DNA of 64,000 nucleotides from Platycnemis pennipes. Its lineage: Eukaryota; Arthropoda; Insecta; Odonata; Platycnemididae. The stretch is from positions 39,632,698 through 39,696,697 of the forward strand of contig OW121855.1 of NCBI GenBank assembly GCA_933228895.1. The letters are read 5' to 3'. The notes beneath the pieces were generated by a model. That model searched no databases. It saw nothing but the letters and a program-made list of their open reading frames with translations, and was not told the DNA's origin. This document shows positions 1 to 13,281 of this stretch, in pieces. The stretch's first letter is position 1. Each line of letters starts with the position of its first letter. The position numbers and the translations under genes were made by a program.

Positions 1-540
1 ACCAGCGATAGGTGAAGAAGAAGGCTGTAGAATAGCATAGGCTAAGAGGGAATTCTACAAAAATGAAGAGTCTACTTGTAACCGGATATACTAGAGTGGA
101 AGCAAGGAAATATTTCCTTAGAACTTACTTCTGGAGCATTCTTCTTTATAGACGTGAGGTATCAGCTATGACAGCAGCAGAGAAGTTAAGAGGGAAGCAT
201 TTCAAATGTAGTGCTTCAGGAGAATGGTGAAAATAAAATGGTTCGACCGAGAGATGAACAACAGAGTTTTTAAGAAGTATGGAAGGAAAGTGGAGCCTGC
301 TGAAAACTTTGAGAAGGCGGGACAACTTCATCGGCTTGAGACATTGTGGCCTGATGAAGACAATTACCGAGTGAGAAGTATGTAGTAATGGAAAAGTAAG
401 ACCAGCATGATAAATATAAAGTAAGTAGTAAAGGACGTGAAAAAGAAGATTTATGTTAATATAAAGAGGATAGCCAAAAGGGAAATCGCATGGAGAGCCG
501 CGTCAAAACAATCTTAGGAATTCCTGAATAATAATGGTGG
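1..540 (+). mobile_element. LINE (RTE-like) 3' end, decayed, cut by window edge
   Basis: Conceptual translation with frameshifts gives the C-terminal block of a LINE ORF2-type protein: strings equivalent to 'AMTAAEK' (about 167-187), 'SLLKTLRRRDNFIG' (about 293-336), 'GLMKTITE' (about 348-372), and 'IKRIAKREIAWRAASKQS' near 460-514, followed by a stop and a short AT-rich tail. The same order of blocks occurs in the copies near 13.3-14.9 and 43.1-43.9 kb, so this is one family. Several in-frame stops make it a dead copy. The 5' part lies outside the window. Clade assignment to RTE-like elements is inference from the C-terminal block layout and the 3' tails. Confidence 0.8.
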
Positions 541-929
541 CTCAGCGGTGGGATAGAACTATCACGTAATAAGAATAATTGCAAATTTTCAATTATCTGG
601 TAATAAATCTAACGGATGTTATTCGCGTGGGTAAAGCGGATAGAAAATCTCCCATGCTACTCAATGAGGGAAATACCAAATGAGACACGAGAAATGTTTC
701 ATTTGTATTCTATTCTGGTAAGGTATGTGCAATTTTCACTACAATCATAGGATGTGTTATTTTATCATCCTCACATGAGCATAAAACTCGCGTTTTAAGT
801 GAAGTAATCTTTTCAAAAAATTTGATTAATTTAGATGACCTTAATAACCTGCATTAAAGTTTGGAATTAATACATGATTAAAAAACTTATTATTAGCTAT
901 TGCATTGGATTTTGTGTTCCAAAGACTTG
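541..929. other. AT-rich spacer, nothing recognised
   Basis: No open frame of useful length, no repeat or RNA-like structure seen on either strand between the LINE 3' end and the SINE tail. Confidence 0.5.
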
Positions 930-1060
930 GGTTGTATTGATCTGTCTAACCTAAATCTTAATCTTAATGTAAGACCATACATCCCGTAAGATGATTGGGA
1001 ACCAGCAACCGTTGGGTTGCAAGGCCAGAGCGTAACCAATCTGGCTACCACGGACGACGG
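930..1060 (-). mobile_element. tRNA-derived SINE (head readable)
   Basis: On the minus strand the head begins near 1058 and holds an A-box-like string TAGCCAGATTGG (1047..1036; one mismatch to TRGYNNARYNGG) and a B-box-like string GGTTCCCAATC (1003..993). Spacing between them suits an RNA polymerase III internal promoter. The body continues through a TTAAGATTAAGATTTAGG stretch (about 970-950). The A and B boxes are seen; SINE identity is inferred from the tRNA-like head followed by non-tRNA body. It is not a functional tRNA gene: I could not fold a full cloverleaf with a clear acceptor stem. The 3' limit is uncertain. Confidence 0.55.
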
Positions 1061-1079
1061 TTTAAAAATGAAATAGTCA

Positions 1080-1495
1080 TATGAGTAACGATACCCTGAA
1101 TGTATCTTTTTTTACACATTTCTATTATGCTTCTTTAATAGAAAAGGAAAATTGTAATGCATTTTAATTAGGATTTAGGGGAAACAAACCGGCATAAATA
1201 ATGTATTGTTTTGAACTGAAATATTCCATCCCTAATGGTTTTTTATAATGGATTGGGCAGCAGTTGATTAGATGTATTTCATTCTCGGAAGCACTTTCAA
1301 GAATTTTTTGCCGTTAATGATTTGCCATTTTTTTAATCGGCCTATTTTCGCCTTTAAGTTTGTTACCAGACAACTGGATATCTATTCCTAATTCCCTGGG
1401 ATTGCATTTGCAAAAACGAAATCACAGAATTTCACCCCGAAGTGAAATAATTAGTCTTATCGCCTGAGCGACTTAGCGTTGGCATTTACTTGATG
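1080..1495. other. AT-rich spacer, nothing recognised
   Basis: Low-complexity AT-rich DNA with no supported feature. Confidence 0.4.
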
Positions 1496-2355
1496 TTGTT
1501 GCAAGTTGGAAGTGCGAGGTGAAGTTCAGACTTGAGGACGGTGGCGCTGCGGTGCGGGAGGAATTCGGAAACAAATGAGCGAAGCGTGTGGAGAGGTGGT
1601 AAAAGAGAGAGAGAGAGAGAGATAGATAGATAAGGAGGATAGAGACGAGATGGGTGGGGCGTACCCCCTCTTATTTCCTCGAGTTCAGCGTCCTCGATAA
1701 CGAATTGGTAATTCCTTCCCTTCCAATCTGAAAAAGCTCCGAGAGGAGTAATGTCGATGGCTCCCAGCCGGTGGTTGGCCGAGAAACACGGCCAGCGAAG
1801 GACGGGCCTTGGAGGGCTGGTGGAATAGGGAGGGGGACGTTAAAGGGAGGCTCCCGCTTTGGGGAGTGCAGGCGGCGGTCTCCGTGTGTGCCCGCGTGTT
1901 TGTCTCCGTCCGACCGTGTGTGTTCCAAGGGGGCGTGGGAGGAGCTATGTGTGGCACGGGAGTGAGTAATGGCTTTATCACGCCACGGATGGAACGCAAT
2001 TAGGGAATTAGATTCCGAAGGGTAGGGGACGTACGGGAGGGTGGTGGAGGAGGCAGTTTTGGAGAGTGTGGGCGTGGGTAGCTCAGAGGCGAAGGGGGAG
2101 AGGGAAAAGGAGGTGGAGGGGGTCGTCCAGCAGCATGCCGGTTCTCCACCGGCCATAAGTCGCACTCAATCCTGTTTGCTTCGCAAGCGATATGCAAATG
2201 TGAGCCCCTTGGCGATTGTTCATTGCAATGACTTCCCCGGTGTTGACCAGATAGAAACAGGAAAATTTTCCTCGCCATGGAAGGACTTGCAACCTTTTAT
2301 GGTGAAGTTTGAAAAGCTCGAAGGAAAAAGGGAGGAGGGCACTTTTTCCCGGTGA
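1496..2355. promoter_or_regulatory. GC-rich, CpG-bearing patch; candidate regulatory or first-exon region
   Basis: Composition shifts sharply from the AT-rich surroundings to G-rich DNA with many CpG dinucleotides. It holds a (GA)n tract, a GGTGGCGCT string (about 1541-1549), and an octamer ATGCAAAT (2192-2199, the POU-factor consensus). Open frames on both strands (up to about 164 codons) arise from the base skew, have low-complexity Pro/Ser/Gly/Arg content and match nothing I know, so I do not call them genes. Regulatory function is inference; no TATA box with an initiator or verifiable transcript start was found. Confidence 0.3.
1603..1632 (+). repeat. (GA)n then (GATA)n simple repeat
   Basis: About ten GA units run directly into three GATA units. 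GA tracts of this size can bind GAGA-type factors in insects, but length alone does not show use here. Confidence 0.9.
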
Positions 2356-2359
2356 TCAC

Positions 2360-3185
2360 ACGAATATCATCCCACGAAAACTTTATAAACCATAATTTTA
2401 TGATTGCTTTTTATGCATATTTTAATTAGCTAAATTCTGAATTTGTCAGATTTATATTTCAGCTCCAATGAAAGAATAAAGGGTACTATCTCTGCGGAAG
2501 AGTTCAGAAATTCAGTCAGCAGCTGAATGAAAGGACGTATTTTGATAATGGATGTCTTAGACAATTATCAGCAATGAAACTGAAGGCTAGGGTCTTAGGA
2601 AGAATTTCAGTATTCATTGAGTTAGTAAATGCCTGAATAATTATTACGTTTATAGATTTAAGGGGCTAGGTTTAAGAAGAAAGAAGTAATTTTTTTATTT
2701 TTGAGCTACTGCTCCTGAAACGGATCGAGAGAGATGTCTATCCGGTTGCATAATTACGTTAAAAATTATTTTTTTTATAAGGAAGTAAAATAATAGTGAT
2801 AGGTAATAATTTGGTTTCTACTCCATGGAGGGGAGATAATATTATGGTTTTATGATTTTAATGAGAATTATACATGGACGAATTATGAAACGTCTCTATA
2901 AATAAGTGCGTGATATGCTGACATGACGATTTCATCATGATCGCCAGAGTTCATGCTGGAGCATGCACTATCACTCAAGGCAATCGAAGGAAATGGTTCG
3001 ATAGTTTAGCTCCGGCATCAAATATTCAACCTGTTTAAATTATGCATACCATTCTAATGAGAATGAAAAGCAATCGTGATATCAGGTGTGTCTGGATGGA
3101 ACCGATTCAATCTTTAAGTGAATCGCTTCAATTTGGTGATTCCAGTTTGTTATAATTAATGTTTTTCTTTGAGCAAACTACATGG
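2360..3185. other. AT-rich spacer, nothing recognised
   Basis: No supported coding, RNA or repeat feature on either strand. Confidence 0.4.
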
Positions 3186-3190
3186 CTCAG

Positions 3191-3337
3191 GTTTTGACGT
3201 TAGACCTCATATTCAGGTGTCATCTGAAGATGACGTCCGAAGTCATCTTCGAATTCAATTTAAATTCGCTCCCTTGTGACTGACGGACGTCATCTTCGTG
3301 TGCATCTGAAGATGACGTCTAACGTCAAAATCCGGGT
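3191..3337. repeat. Nested palindromic (hairpin) element H1
   Basis: Outer arms TTTTGACGTTAGAC (3192-3205) and GTCTAACGTCAAAA (3317-3330) are perfect inverted complements. Inner arms GAAGATGACGTCC (3226-3238) and GGACGTCATCTTC (3285-3297) are also perfect. The string CATCTGAAGATGACGTC appears twice in direct orientation (3221-3237, 3303-3319). On the plus strand CTGAAGA is followed by a 5-bp stem GACGT/ACGTC and AAAA, a layout shared loosely with the hairpins at 31.2, 32.4 and 56.7 kb. No flanking target duplication was seen. Confidence 0.75.
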
Positions 3338-3589
3338 GGTGTTTTTTCATAAAACCTGGTGGAATAATGAAATTGAGGTTTTGAATTGAAGAGAATATTC
3401 CAATTTGACTAATTCTGCTAACAATAAATTCATGCAATGAGGCGAAGTAGTATCCTTTCAGGACCCTCAGAAGATGGGAAAATCTTTTGGTCTCGATATC
3501 TCTCTGTTACGTCGGTTCTGATTGTAACCTCTGCAAGACAGTTGCGGCATTCTTTATCAGTCACGCAATCATATGAAACGCCATATTGC

Positions 3590-4300
3590 GTTTTCCACTA
3601 GTCAAGGGGATCGGTAGAAGTGTTCTGTTGTTTCGCAGGGAATTTGTTGAACCCACTCCCAAGTTGGAGCGAGGAGCTTTCCGGAAAGCATCAATTGGGG
3701 AAGAATAGTTTGGGGAACTTCCGAAGCGGATGACAAAACGATAAATAATTGAAAAAGTTTCGGATAAGTCTGAAAGCAAATGGAAACGCTTCTGAATGGA
3801 ATGGAGGTGGAGGAGGAAGAAGATGTCGAGGTTGGGAGGGATATGGTGGGGTCACGGCGGCGAGTATGGCATGGGGGGGAGGGGGGAAGGAGTGAATCCT
3901 AGTCGGGGAAACGGATGGACGGATGAATGCGAAAATGAAACGGATCAGTTCGAGATGGCGACAGTTTCACGAGCGAGCGGGGAATCCCTGAAGGATACCA
4001 CCTCCCTTTCCTTCCTCTCCTCGCGGGTGACGGCGTACGCTGGCGATTGGATGGTCGTGTGCTGAATTCTTCATGGGCTACAATCCAAGCCATATTGAAT
4101 TGTGGCTCGACGGTTGGAATCATCGCTTGTGAATTTTTAGCCTCAAAGTTTCGCACGGTGAATGCCTGTAGTGTTGATGATGGGGGATTAGGGGGGGGGG
4201 GGGGGGGAGTGGAAATGGCGCATTCGAGAGAGCAGTCTTAGCTGCCAACGAAAGACACCTTTCCTGAGCGAACTTGAAGGAGAGTGCTTTTAGGGGGTCA
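3590..4300. promoter_or_regulatory. GC-rich patch with purine runs
   Basis: Higher GC and CpG than neighbours, with G runs near 3869-3890 and a G17 run at the end. Short open frames on both strands show no recognisable domain. Any regulatory role is inference from composition only. Confidence 0.2.
4191..4207 (+). repeat. Poly-G run (G17)
   Basis: Seventeen consecutive G preceded by GGGGGATTA. Length is prone to assembly error and to polymorphism. Confidence 0.9.
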
Positions 4301-7300
4301 GAAACGGTGGATGTTCATGACTTATTAGGCGCTGGATTCGGTCCATGATGTTTCGTCTTGAGCTCGTCGACGACTTCTTCTTCATGGCTAATGGAATATT
4401 AGTCTCTTTGTTCCTTGCTTTGTCCCATAAATAAATAACGTGAGAATATTCTCGCTCAATGATTCCGTCTAAAGCGCAAGATAAAAGAGCACTTTAGCCG
4501 AGGGTGTAGCTAATGGCACCTGTTAAAAAGCATAATGCATTCATAAGCTCATCAGAGCCCAAGCGATTTTAACCATTTGGCGTAATCACGTAATTTTTTC
4601 ACTGTCGTGTCTGTCACTGTTCTTGCGCATCAGTGTCACGCAAACCTTACGGATAACTGAGCCTATACGACCTATCCTGATCGTGGTATCCAGGGCACTT
4701 ACTTGTCAGCCTGGCTATCCAAAGGGTGCGCGTTAGAATACTGCATGAGTCATCGACGTTGTTTGTTTTAGGTTAGGCGGTGCAGAATATCCTAATCATT
4801 TGGTGTAAATTTACTTTACTGCTATCCTTTTGCTGCTTAATTGCCGTAATACGAGCATTTTTTCTGCATACGTTTCTTGAATTTGAGGGAATAAGGGTTG
4901 CTAAATATTTTTTGCATATCATTCTGCGCTTCGGACACTATATCATATGTTATGTCCCCTTAAATGCCGTATCATTCGTCGGTTTGATAGTCACGATGGC
5001 AAATGATAATTCATGGCAGGTTAGTCTATGCGAATTATAAATCCAATATAAATAGTGAAAAACCAACTTATCAGTACTTAGCTGACCTGATATTCAATGA
5101 AAAAGTAATATGACCAAATCTTGACGTTGTTGATTTTTTGTTTATGTTGATACTTAAGTAGAAATTTCATAATCAAGTGTCCTCAAAATTTTCTCCATTT
5201 TGTAGTAATTAATTCATACAATTTTTCAATTTTTTAATCTATCATTTTATTTCTTTGCGAAATCTTCAATCCGATACATGCAGTAATAGGCGCTAATGAG
5301 CTTATTTGCGGAATTCAATTTCACGGAACTAAATACCGCTACCTATACATAAGCCCGGGCCTAATAACATAACCACCAAGTAATTCATTTCAAGGCAATA
5401 CTTAAGATAGAGATTTGATTTCACTAAGAATTATAAAAATGACTTAAACTGTCGCGTCGTGACAATTAAATCAAAAGGCGGACGATCGCTTCTTATAGCC
5501 TCAAAAAGCCTCTTCCTCAAAATTTTTCACTGCCCCCTTTATGTTCATGCACTACTTCTACTAATTATGAAATCTATGGTCCACAGAATATACCTAGTGA
5601 AACCACATTCGTAATTTGAAAAGATTCAATATTAATTTTCCTTTTTCTAGCTTTTAAAATATTATTACCCCTTTCTTATTTGTTCCATTCTTTTGGCATT
5701 CGTTTTCAAATTCTCATGCGTAAATTCTGTTTCACTTTTTCTAGGTAATGTTCTTTATTTGGAACAGACCCATTCTTTTTTTCACTCTACATTCCAAAAG
5801 ATCCTCATACTGTTCTGTGATTCACTTAGGGGGGGAGTATACGGGCGTATTATTTTCTCGACCACTGAGTTCAGTACCTTTTACACGTAATTTTAATGAA
5901 ACTTCTGATGAATGTGATTGCCTGCAGGAGCATTAAAGTCTTTAATTAAAGCGTTTAAAAGGTTTTAATTAACTTCCCCTTGGAACAAGATACCAGTCAC
6001 AAATTGGATGAATAATAAATAGTCCATAAGGTGAATGACATAGCCAGTTTCGTTTTTTTTATGAACTTTTCAATTAGGTTTATGAACTCCACTTCGTTGC
6101 ACGCTACACAGTCTGAGGATTAGACACATCTTGTTTACAGATACGATTTAAAGCGAGAGCATTTGTATCGGACGCCAACGTCATAAGAAAAGGAAAATAA
6201 GATAAAAACGTACGTGATATTTCTGAAAAACATGCATATTTAGAATACTTATTACACGACTAAAACCGCTGATAGATGCAGAGATACTTCAAAACCAAAT
6301 AGTCTCTGTGGCATAAAGTCAAATGATTGTTTCAAAAGAAGCCATCATGAATAGGAAATAAATTCCTGTAAACTAATGCAAAACCTTAGCAAATTTAGTC
6401 TTCCCTCCCCCCTCCAAATTACCCTTTTGTTGGTTTTTGTCAATGAAATAACCATCAAAGTGTGCGTAGAATAGCAAAGACAGTTTATTAATGTGAACGC
6501 GTATAAAAATTACAATACCTTTATTAGTTATTTATTCTCGCAATTGCAAGTAACATGCATGTCTCCTACTGTCAATAATGCGTTCTTCTTCACTGTTATT
6601 TACGACGTCTCTATGGAGACATTCTTCTATTGCTGCGCTGAAACATGTTTCTTTCAGCATAAATTGCTAACAAACAATTTTTTTCGAAGGAAACTTAAAA
6701 TGCGATATCAGAATTTGGTAAATATCCTATTCCCTGATACCCTATAGTACATCGCTCAATGCTTTGTATCAGATGAGAAAAGGGAACTTGGAATACAGAA
6801 ATAATAAATAGAATATTTAAAATGTTTTCTATAAGGATAGTATATCAAAGCTTAAAGCTCAACATCCGTGTGAACTTGGTACCTATCAAAGGGTTGCGAA
6901 AAGATGGGGAATTTACTATTTATACTGTTAAACGATCCTTTTAGAAATGTGAGAGGGTCCGTTTTCAATTATAATAACCAATAAATGTGTCACTAAGACG
7001 GAAGGAAAGGTGCAAAAAAGCATGTGAAAAGGAAATAGATGATTTCTAGAGTGTGAATGTTAAAGTTTTCTGGCGACGCCCAATGAATGTTTACATCATT
7101 GCTATTCGAAGTTATCCCTTCAGAAAATAAAATAATTTTATGATACGAGCTTGCATGAAAGTTGAATGGCCATCATTCTCACTATGTGTCCCTAAATTCA
7201 TCATTCATAATATTGTTGCTGTGCAAATATGCCTACTGCATTTCCTCCACCAAATATTCTAAACCACATATTTCTACTGCTATAAGGAAGCTATAGAATG

Positions 7301-8760
7301 ATATAGGGTTTTGAATCCTTCCGTAAAGCTAAAAGAATATCATTATAACTACTCTATATATTTTATCTCCGAACACGAAAAATCCGCATTAATAAAATAG
7401 AACCGAAAAACTATACACGTTTTCAATGTAAATTAGCAGTGCAGGATTTTAAACTCAAAATTTTGCTCTAAAATTTATAGTAGGTACATTTTAAAACGTA
7501 AAAAACTGTAATTCTATACCAGTAACGATTATGTAACAAAAATTGGCCCCGAATGCAAACTGAGTTAGCAATGCGATCCTGAGGAAACATTGCAGATGAA
7601 AATGCCAGTTTGTGGCCTTTCAGTGTACATAAAAGTACTTTACTCAGCGATCAGGTTACAAGGAAGAAATCATAACCTTAATCCTAATAAAAATGAATCT
7701 TATTTTTCATATGCTAGATCTTTTGGTGCTGACTGTTTTTGTAAATTTGCTAACTGTTTGGGGTGATAAGGGATAGGACGTTTTATATTTCTGAATATTT
7801 ACCGCCCCTATCATGGGCATAGGTTCAGCATTGAATTGTATTCACTGCCAATTTTTAAATCAAGGATTGGAATTATCTATGATTTATCTTTGGGTGGCCG
7901 TAAATTGCTCTACATTATGTATACAGGAGAATAAATGTTTTTACTCCAAATATTACGCTCCTTTGATGCCTTATAACCACTGTATTTGATGAAGTGTAAA
8001 ACATTCTTTGCGGTCATACATTTCTCTTCAATACTTGTAAATATACAGCTCTGCTCGTATACACGTGTACAGTAGTATGTAGTATAGTAGTAGTTATCTC
8101 TATGGAAATAGAATGAGGGCGCCATTTGAAATATGGTCGTTACTTCTAAATGTTTTTCCCATTCTCGGTTATGCATACCATTTATGACTATTTTCTTGAA
8201 TGCTTGATGCTCGAACTGTTTTTTTTTTGCTGAGCATGCATTCGTAGTTTTAAATGGGCTCACCACCTGTATGGACGACGTTGACCAAGTGTCACAAATA
8301 GTCTACCTCACTGATTGCAATTCTTTGAAATTAAAATTCATAAACTTAGCAACGTTCCAATAAATTAACAGCTGAAATAGGAAAATGTTCTGTGGTGTTA
8401 TGGATGAATAAATTTTATCAATAATAATTAAATTCCCGTATGATATTCCCAATAAAATAATATCGATATTTTGTTCATTAATGAAATTTTAAAGAGACTA
8501 CGGGAAAAGTCTAAAACGATACGACACAAAAGCGACATTTTCTATTCTGTATCGGCGTTCCGTGGGCTTATTTTCATTCACAATTTACCTTGGGTTGTAA
8601 ATATTCATCCATAAAAAAATCGAATTGATACTAAAATAACATGAACGTGATAAACTTTGGCATTGATGCCGAAAAGGATAATGGTAGTTGTCCTCCACTC
8701 TTTTGGTTGCCATAACCTTAAGCTTTCGTCTATGGTAGCAATTGCATGCGGCATCTCTCA
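4300..8760. other. AT-rich region, nothing recognised
   Basis: About 4.5 kb of stop-rich AT-rich DNA. The longest open frame (minus, 7910-8266) has no recognisable motif and no support from composition. I see no repeat unit, RNA structure or transposon end that I can defend. Confidence 0.4.
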
Positions 8761-9790
8761 ATTTAGAGTCGTTAGATTAGGGAAAAGGAAATAGTCTCCC
8801 CGAAGGAGCTGGAAGAAGTTGTGGAATTGACAGGGATTGAGGTTTATTTTTTTCTGCCCAGGAGTGCGCGAGGCCGTTCGGTGTGTACTCCGTGGGAGAG
8901 TGCTGGTTTGTCGGCCGGGTGAGAAAATCAGACGAATAAGAAATGTGACAGGTGGAGCCTAAGGGGAGAGAAGGACACGAGTCGTCGAGGGCTGACTGAA
9001 GGGAGTAGGACGGTGAGTCGGAAAATTCCTCATTATTTTGAAGGGACGCCTGACGAGATGTGGGAATCGCTTGGGGGTTTACCCGCCCGGTGGGGGAGGG
9101 GGGTGGGTGTGGAGCGGAAGGGGGTGGCAGCGACGTGGAGCATGAATAAGGCGAGTGGGAGTTGGGAAGGAGTCAGACCATTAAGACGGAAAGGATAGAT
9201 AGAGCGAGGGAGAGAGTAATCCGAGAAATCTGATGGAAGGGAATGGAAAGGAAGTGTCGCGAGACGGCTTTGAAGGTCGCCGTGAAAAGAAGTGTTTTAT
9301 TTGGTCGTGAGGGGGTTTGGGAGACGGGACGGAATCTTCTTTGTGTCCTCCGGGGAAACGGAGGGCGTTGGGGGATTGGAAAGTAGACAGTGCGTGATAA
9401 TTCGCGAATAAATGAATGTGAATAAACAAATCAGGATGTCCCGTGCGTCCCACGCGATCGGGAGCGTTTTCAAGTGCGGTGTGTTTTTAGGAGGACGGCC
9501 GGGAAGGCGTACGAAGCAGTCTCAGGGAATCCGTCCCGGAGGCGGCCTTTCAGGACGGAACAGAGAGGGCGGGCGGGTTTACGTCATTAAGGGAAAGAAC
9601 TCAAAAGAATTCCCCAGCGTCGCTCCCTCGCCGTTCCATTTATTCTTCCCGGCCGAGCGGAGCAGGTAAGCGGAGAACTCCTGCTGATATCTGCGACAAA
9701 ACACTCGGGCAGGATGTGCGCTCGTGTGTGGGCATTATTTTCCGTCCTCCTCTCTACCCATCCGAACGCAATGGCTGTAAAGGGACTCCA
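8760..9790. promoter_or_regulatory. GC-rich, CpG-bearing patch with splice-donor strings
   Basis: CpG-rich DNA bounded by AT-rich DNA on both sides. Two good splice-donor strings are on the plus strand: ACG|GTGAGT (junction near 9012) and GCAG|GTAAGC (junction near 9665), the second after a stretch rich in CCGG/GCGG. This fits an untranslated first exon, but no acceptor and second exon were identified, so it remains a candidate. Short frames on both strands show no domains. Confidence 0.3.
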
Positions 9791-12700
9791 TTGAATGCCT
9801 TTCTTTTCCCCTCCCCATCAAACATTTCCAATGATTGATGAGATATGTATTGATTGCCGGATTGTGTGGAAATACGGGTCGCAAAAATGAGAGCAATCCA
9901 GCTCGGGGTATCTTTTTGTCAATGAACTTACTTGAGTGGTCTTTCTACTTCTCAGAATTGTGCGCAGAAATTGATGTTTCTTATTCTGAAATATGCATGC
10001 GTTTCAAATTGGAGTTTTAGGGTTCTGCCCTCGAAATCTATTCTGGAAGCGTCGATTCTGTCTGCGTCAATATTTGGTTCATCGGAGAAGGCATGCTTAT
10101 CGAGGATAAAGATTGGTCGATGTAACTATTTACTACTAATGCAACGTAAGACATGTTTGACTGAAGAACCTGATCTTGGAGTTGTGAATAAATACATGAA
10201 GTTAATTGAATTTCGAAGTGCTTGTCTTTTCGAAGATATCTTTCCTTCGGTTTTGCGTCTTGGTACGCTAAACATACTTTGTTCCATTGCTGAATTATAA
10301 TTCAAAGTAACTCATTGAATTCTAGTAGAAAATAAATCACATAGAATTCACTTATCGATTCATTGTTACTTTCCATCATCGTACGATGTGAGCCTGAAAG
10401 TTGAAAATTGTGATACTTCCTCACTATGTATTTATTGAGTCGTAAGGATTAGTTTTCGGTACTTTCGACTTGATATGTTATTGACATCTTTTGAAAGAAA
10501 AGTGACTAACAATTGAAAATATGCGAATTCATTTCATTATGGAATCTTTCAATGGACTAAGAAGTGAAATGCTTCCATGAATTTTAGGTTGGATAATAAT
10601 CACTTATAATTTATAGACGAGGTATATTCTTCTTCAAGTTATGATAATATGGATATCATTTCGTGTCCAACTCATTAGCTTTATTAAGCTTCATTACTTC
10701 TGATATCACAATTATTTATTTATTTCCGTTATTATTTGCTTCCCTTGTCATAGATGTTCGTAAACCTGGTGAGTTTTTTTCCATCAATTCTTATGTTCTT
10801 TTGAATACGAATTGTTGCCAGTATTTATGCTTCGGTACATTCTTTCAGTTTTCGAAAAAAATGATTTTAATGGGAACAATTTGTTGATCCCTGTGACTTA
10901 GTTTAATTTTTTGCACCATAATTGAAAGTATCCATTCCTGTGCTTTGTTTTAAACAGTAATATATGAATTACCTAAGTATCGGGTCTTTTTTTTAACCTC
11001 ATTATATATCCATGTTATTTGAACAGTCAGATGAGTGTGTTACGCTGAACAAAGCCAGGAAATGTCGCTGAAAACGCATTCTGTCTGTCTTTATGCATAG
11101 TGACTGAAATAGCGCTATTGCTAGACTCACAGCTTAACTATATGATTTTTTATTTTTCCTTGGACAGAAGGTAATGAAATGGTCTTGAGAAGGTAATGAA
11201 AATGTTTGAAATAATCATGGTCATTTCTCACATTATCCTTAGATATTTCTCCCGGTGCAAACTGAAATGTTTTAATTCCATGAACACTAATTCTGCGCGG
11301 GAATCAATTTGCCTTCATGCTTTAATGTACAAGTTAATGGTTACCTCACATAATCAATTTTAGCATACTTATGATCCTCAGTAGCAGTAATTTCCACAGA
11401 GAAAAAGTCATTCGTCTTGATTGGGACACGAAATCGGATTCCCTTAATTTACGGTCAGGTGCTTGCGATCCTTCAATTTGTTCAGATGATTCCAAATCAG
11501 TATGATTTTTCCTTCGATATTATACTTAGCTTAGTTGTACTTTAAAGTTCCAATATTTAATTGGTTTTATGATGGAAGTTATTTCTTTTCTCACATATGC
11601 ATACCGGAAACCAAATTGAGTTATTAAACGAAGAAGCGAGAATTTTACTTTTGGTGCAGAATTTAATATGATAAACTGAGAGCACAATGAGTGGCATAAA
11701 ATATTGAATCATACTAACACGTTTAAGAATATTACGTGCTTATTGCAACAAAATAATTCTAATGAGTGAGAAAAATTCTGCTTCAAGGTAGCTGACTTCA
11801 ACATACGTTCAATATACAAAATCAGTTTTTCTAGCATTTCAAACTCATCAGTGAATGGCAATGTACTCCTCTTAATATTATATTTTCTATGAAGAACAAT
11901 ATTAATATCTAATGAATATGTATTGCTGTGATATTAGATCGTCATCATAGAGTTAAATTATAAAAATCTACGACTCGAAAAATAATCTGCTAAAATAATA
12001 TAGTCTTTAGGCGCACGCAAATATTTGGAAGTATCAAAAAAGATTTGTGTGTGGCATTTTCATCCACGTGCTACACACCACATGAATATACACACCATTG
12101 TCAAGAACATATTTTCCTGTAACCAATTAGGGCCTCGATCATGGATCTTCATAAGTTGTGCGCTAGCGTTATCTTTATTTTTTTTATTTAACTTATGTCG
12201 GAGAAAACGTGATCTCCATTCTTCATTTTTCGTACAGCACTTAAAATCGCTTATCACAATCAGTGGAGCGAATTTTATAGAGTTATTGTTAACCCTGCGC
12301 TACTTTAGGGGTAAGCGTTATCGATACAGATTGCGATAACGCGAAAGATGCTTCCGTGATTCCACAACAGGACGGCCTAAATATTAGTTTAGCCTTGACG
12401 CAGGCCATCTCTAAATGAAAGGCGTATTAGCTTGCACACGTTCAAGCATGGTAAACCGCCTGACTTCACGACGTGAGGAATTTAATGGATTAATGGGGAC
12501 AGTGAAAACTACCCGTGTAAAATGGGATTTAGAACGCAGCGTTGCCAGTGATGACTCCTCGTTTCATCTGAACGTCAGCAAACTATTTGCCTTTGGGCAG
12601 CGCATTTCGGAGGATTAAATTGAGGGGTAATTGAACGGGAATATTTTGTTCCACAAATGGGAAAGCGATCCTTTCGTAAAAAATAAGCCAGTTGATGCAT

Positions 12701-13280
12701 TAGAGAACATTTACCTGTAAACGCGCGGGTGAAGAGAATGGGAGGAAAACCTTTTGCCAAAGGTTTTCAGAGATCTGGATTCCACTGGAGAGTTTGATTG
12801 AAAAAAGTGAAATGAAAAAAAAATATTCCGCATTGACAGGATGAGAGGAAAATTGGCTGGAAGAGTATTAAAAACTGAATGATTGATTGAGCTTTGAACA
12901 TGAAAAACAGGCCATATTTACTTAAATTTAAAAAAATACATTAATGTTTTTTATGGAAATCAAGTCAATAAAATGGACAGCTCCGCATAACCCGGAGCAG
13001 GTTGATACGAATTTTCGACCGTGGTGATTTGCGTTATTAACTTAGGTTTTAATATTTAACTATTTTCACTGTATTTTAATCATATTGAGTGACTTTTTCT
13101 TCTCCAATTCTGTGGAACTTTAAACCGCCAGGGTGAAAGCAGAGTTGCGTCTAAATCAATCTCGTGAATCACATGATGTGCATCTCAGGAATGTAAATCC
13201 GATTTTAAAAAACATTGGTGAGTTAATATTCCTTAATTATTCTATGCATGAAACTTTTGACGTGTTAGTCTATAGAACAT
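9790..13280. other. AT-rich region, nothing recognised
   Basis: Stop-rich in six frames. A plus-strand open frame at 9932-10300 and others up to about 104 codons have no motif, no coding-like composition and no clear splice context. Confidence 0.4.
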
Positions 13281-13281
13281 A

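Noticed and set aside
1671..2165. 164-codon minus-strand open frame
   Set aside because: Overlaps several open frames on both strands in a GC-skewed patch; Ser/Pro-rich low complexity and no domain.
7910..8266. 118-codon minus-strand frame
   Set aside because: AT-rich codon content equal to background, no motif, no splice context.
9932..10300. 122-codon plus-strand frame
   Set aside because: No recognisable domain and composition like surrounding non-coding DNA; could be an exon but nothing supports it.
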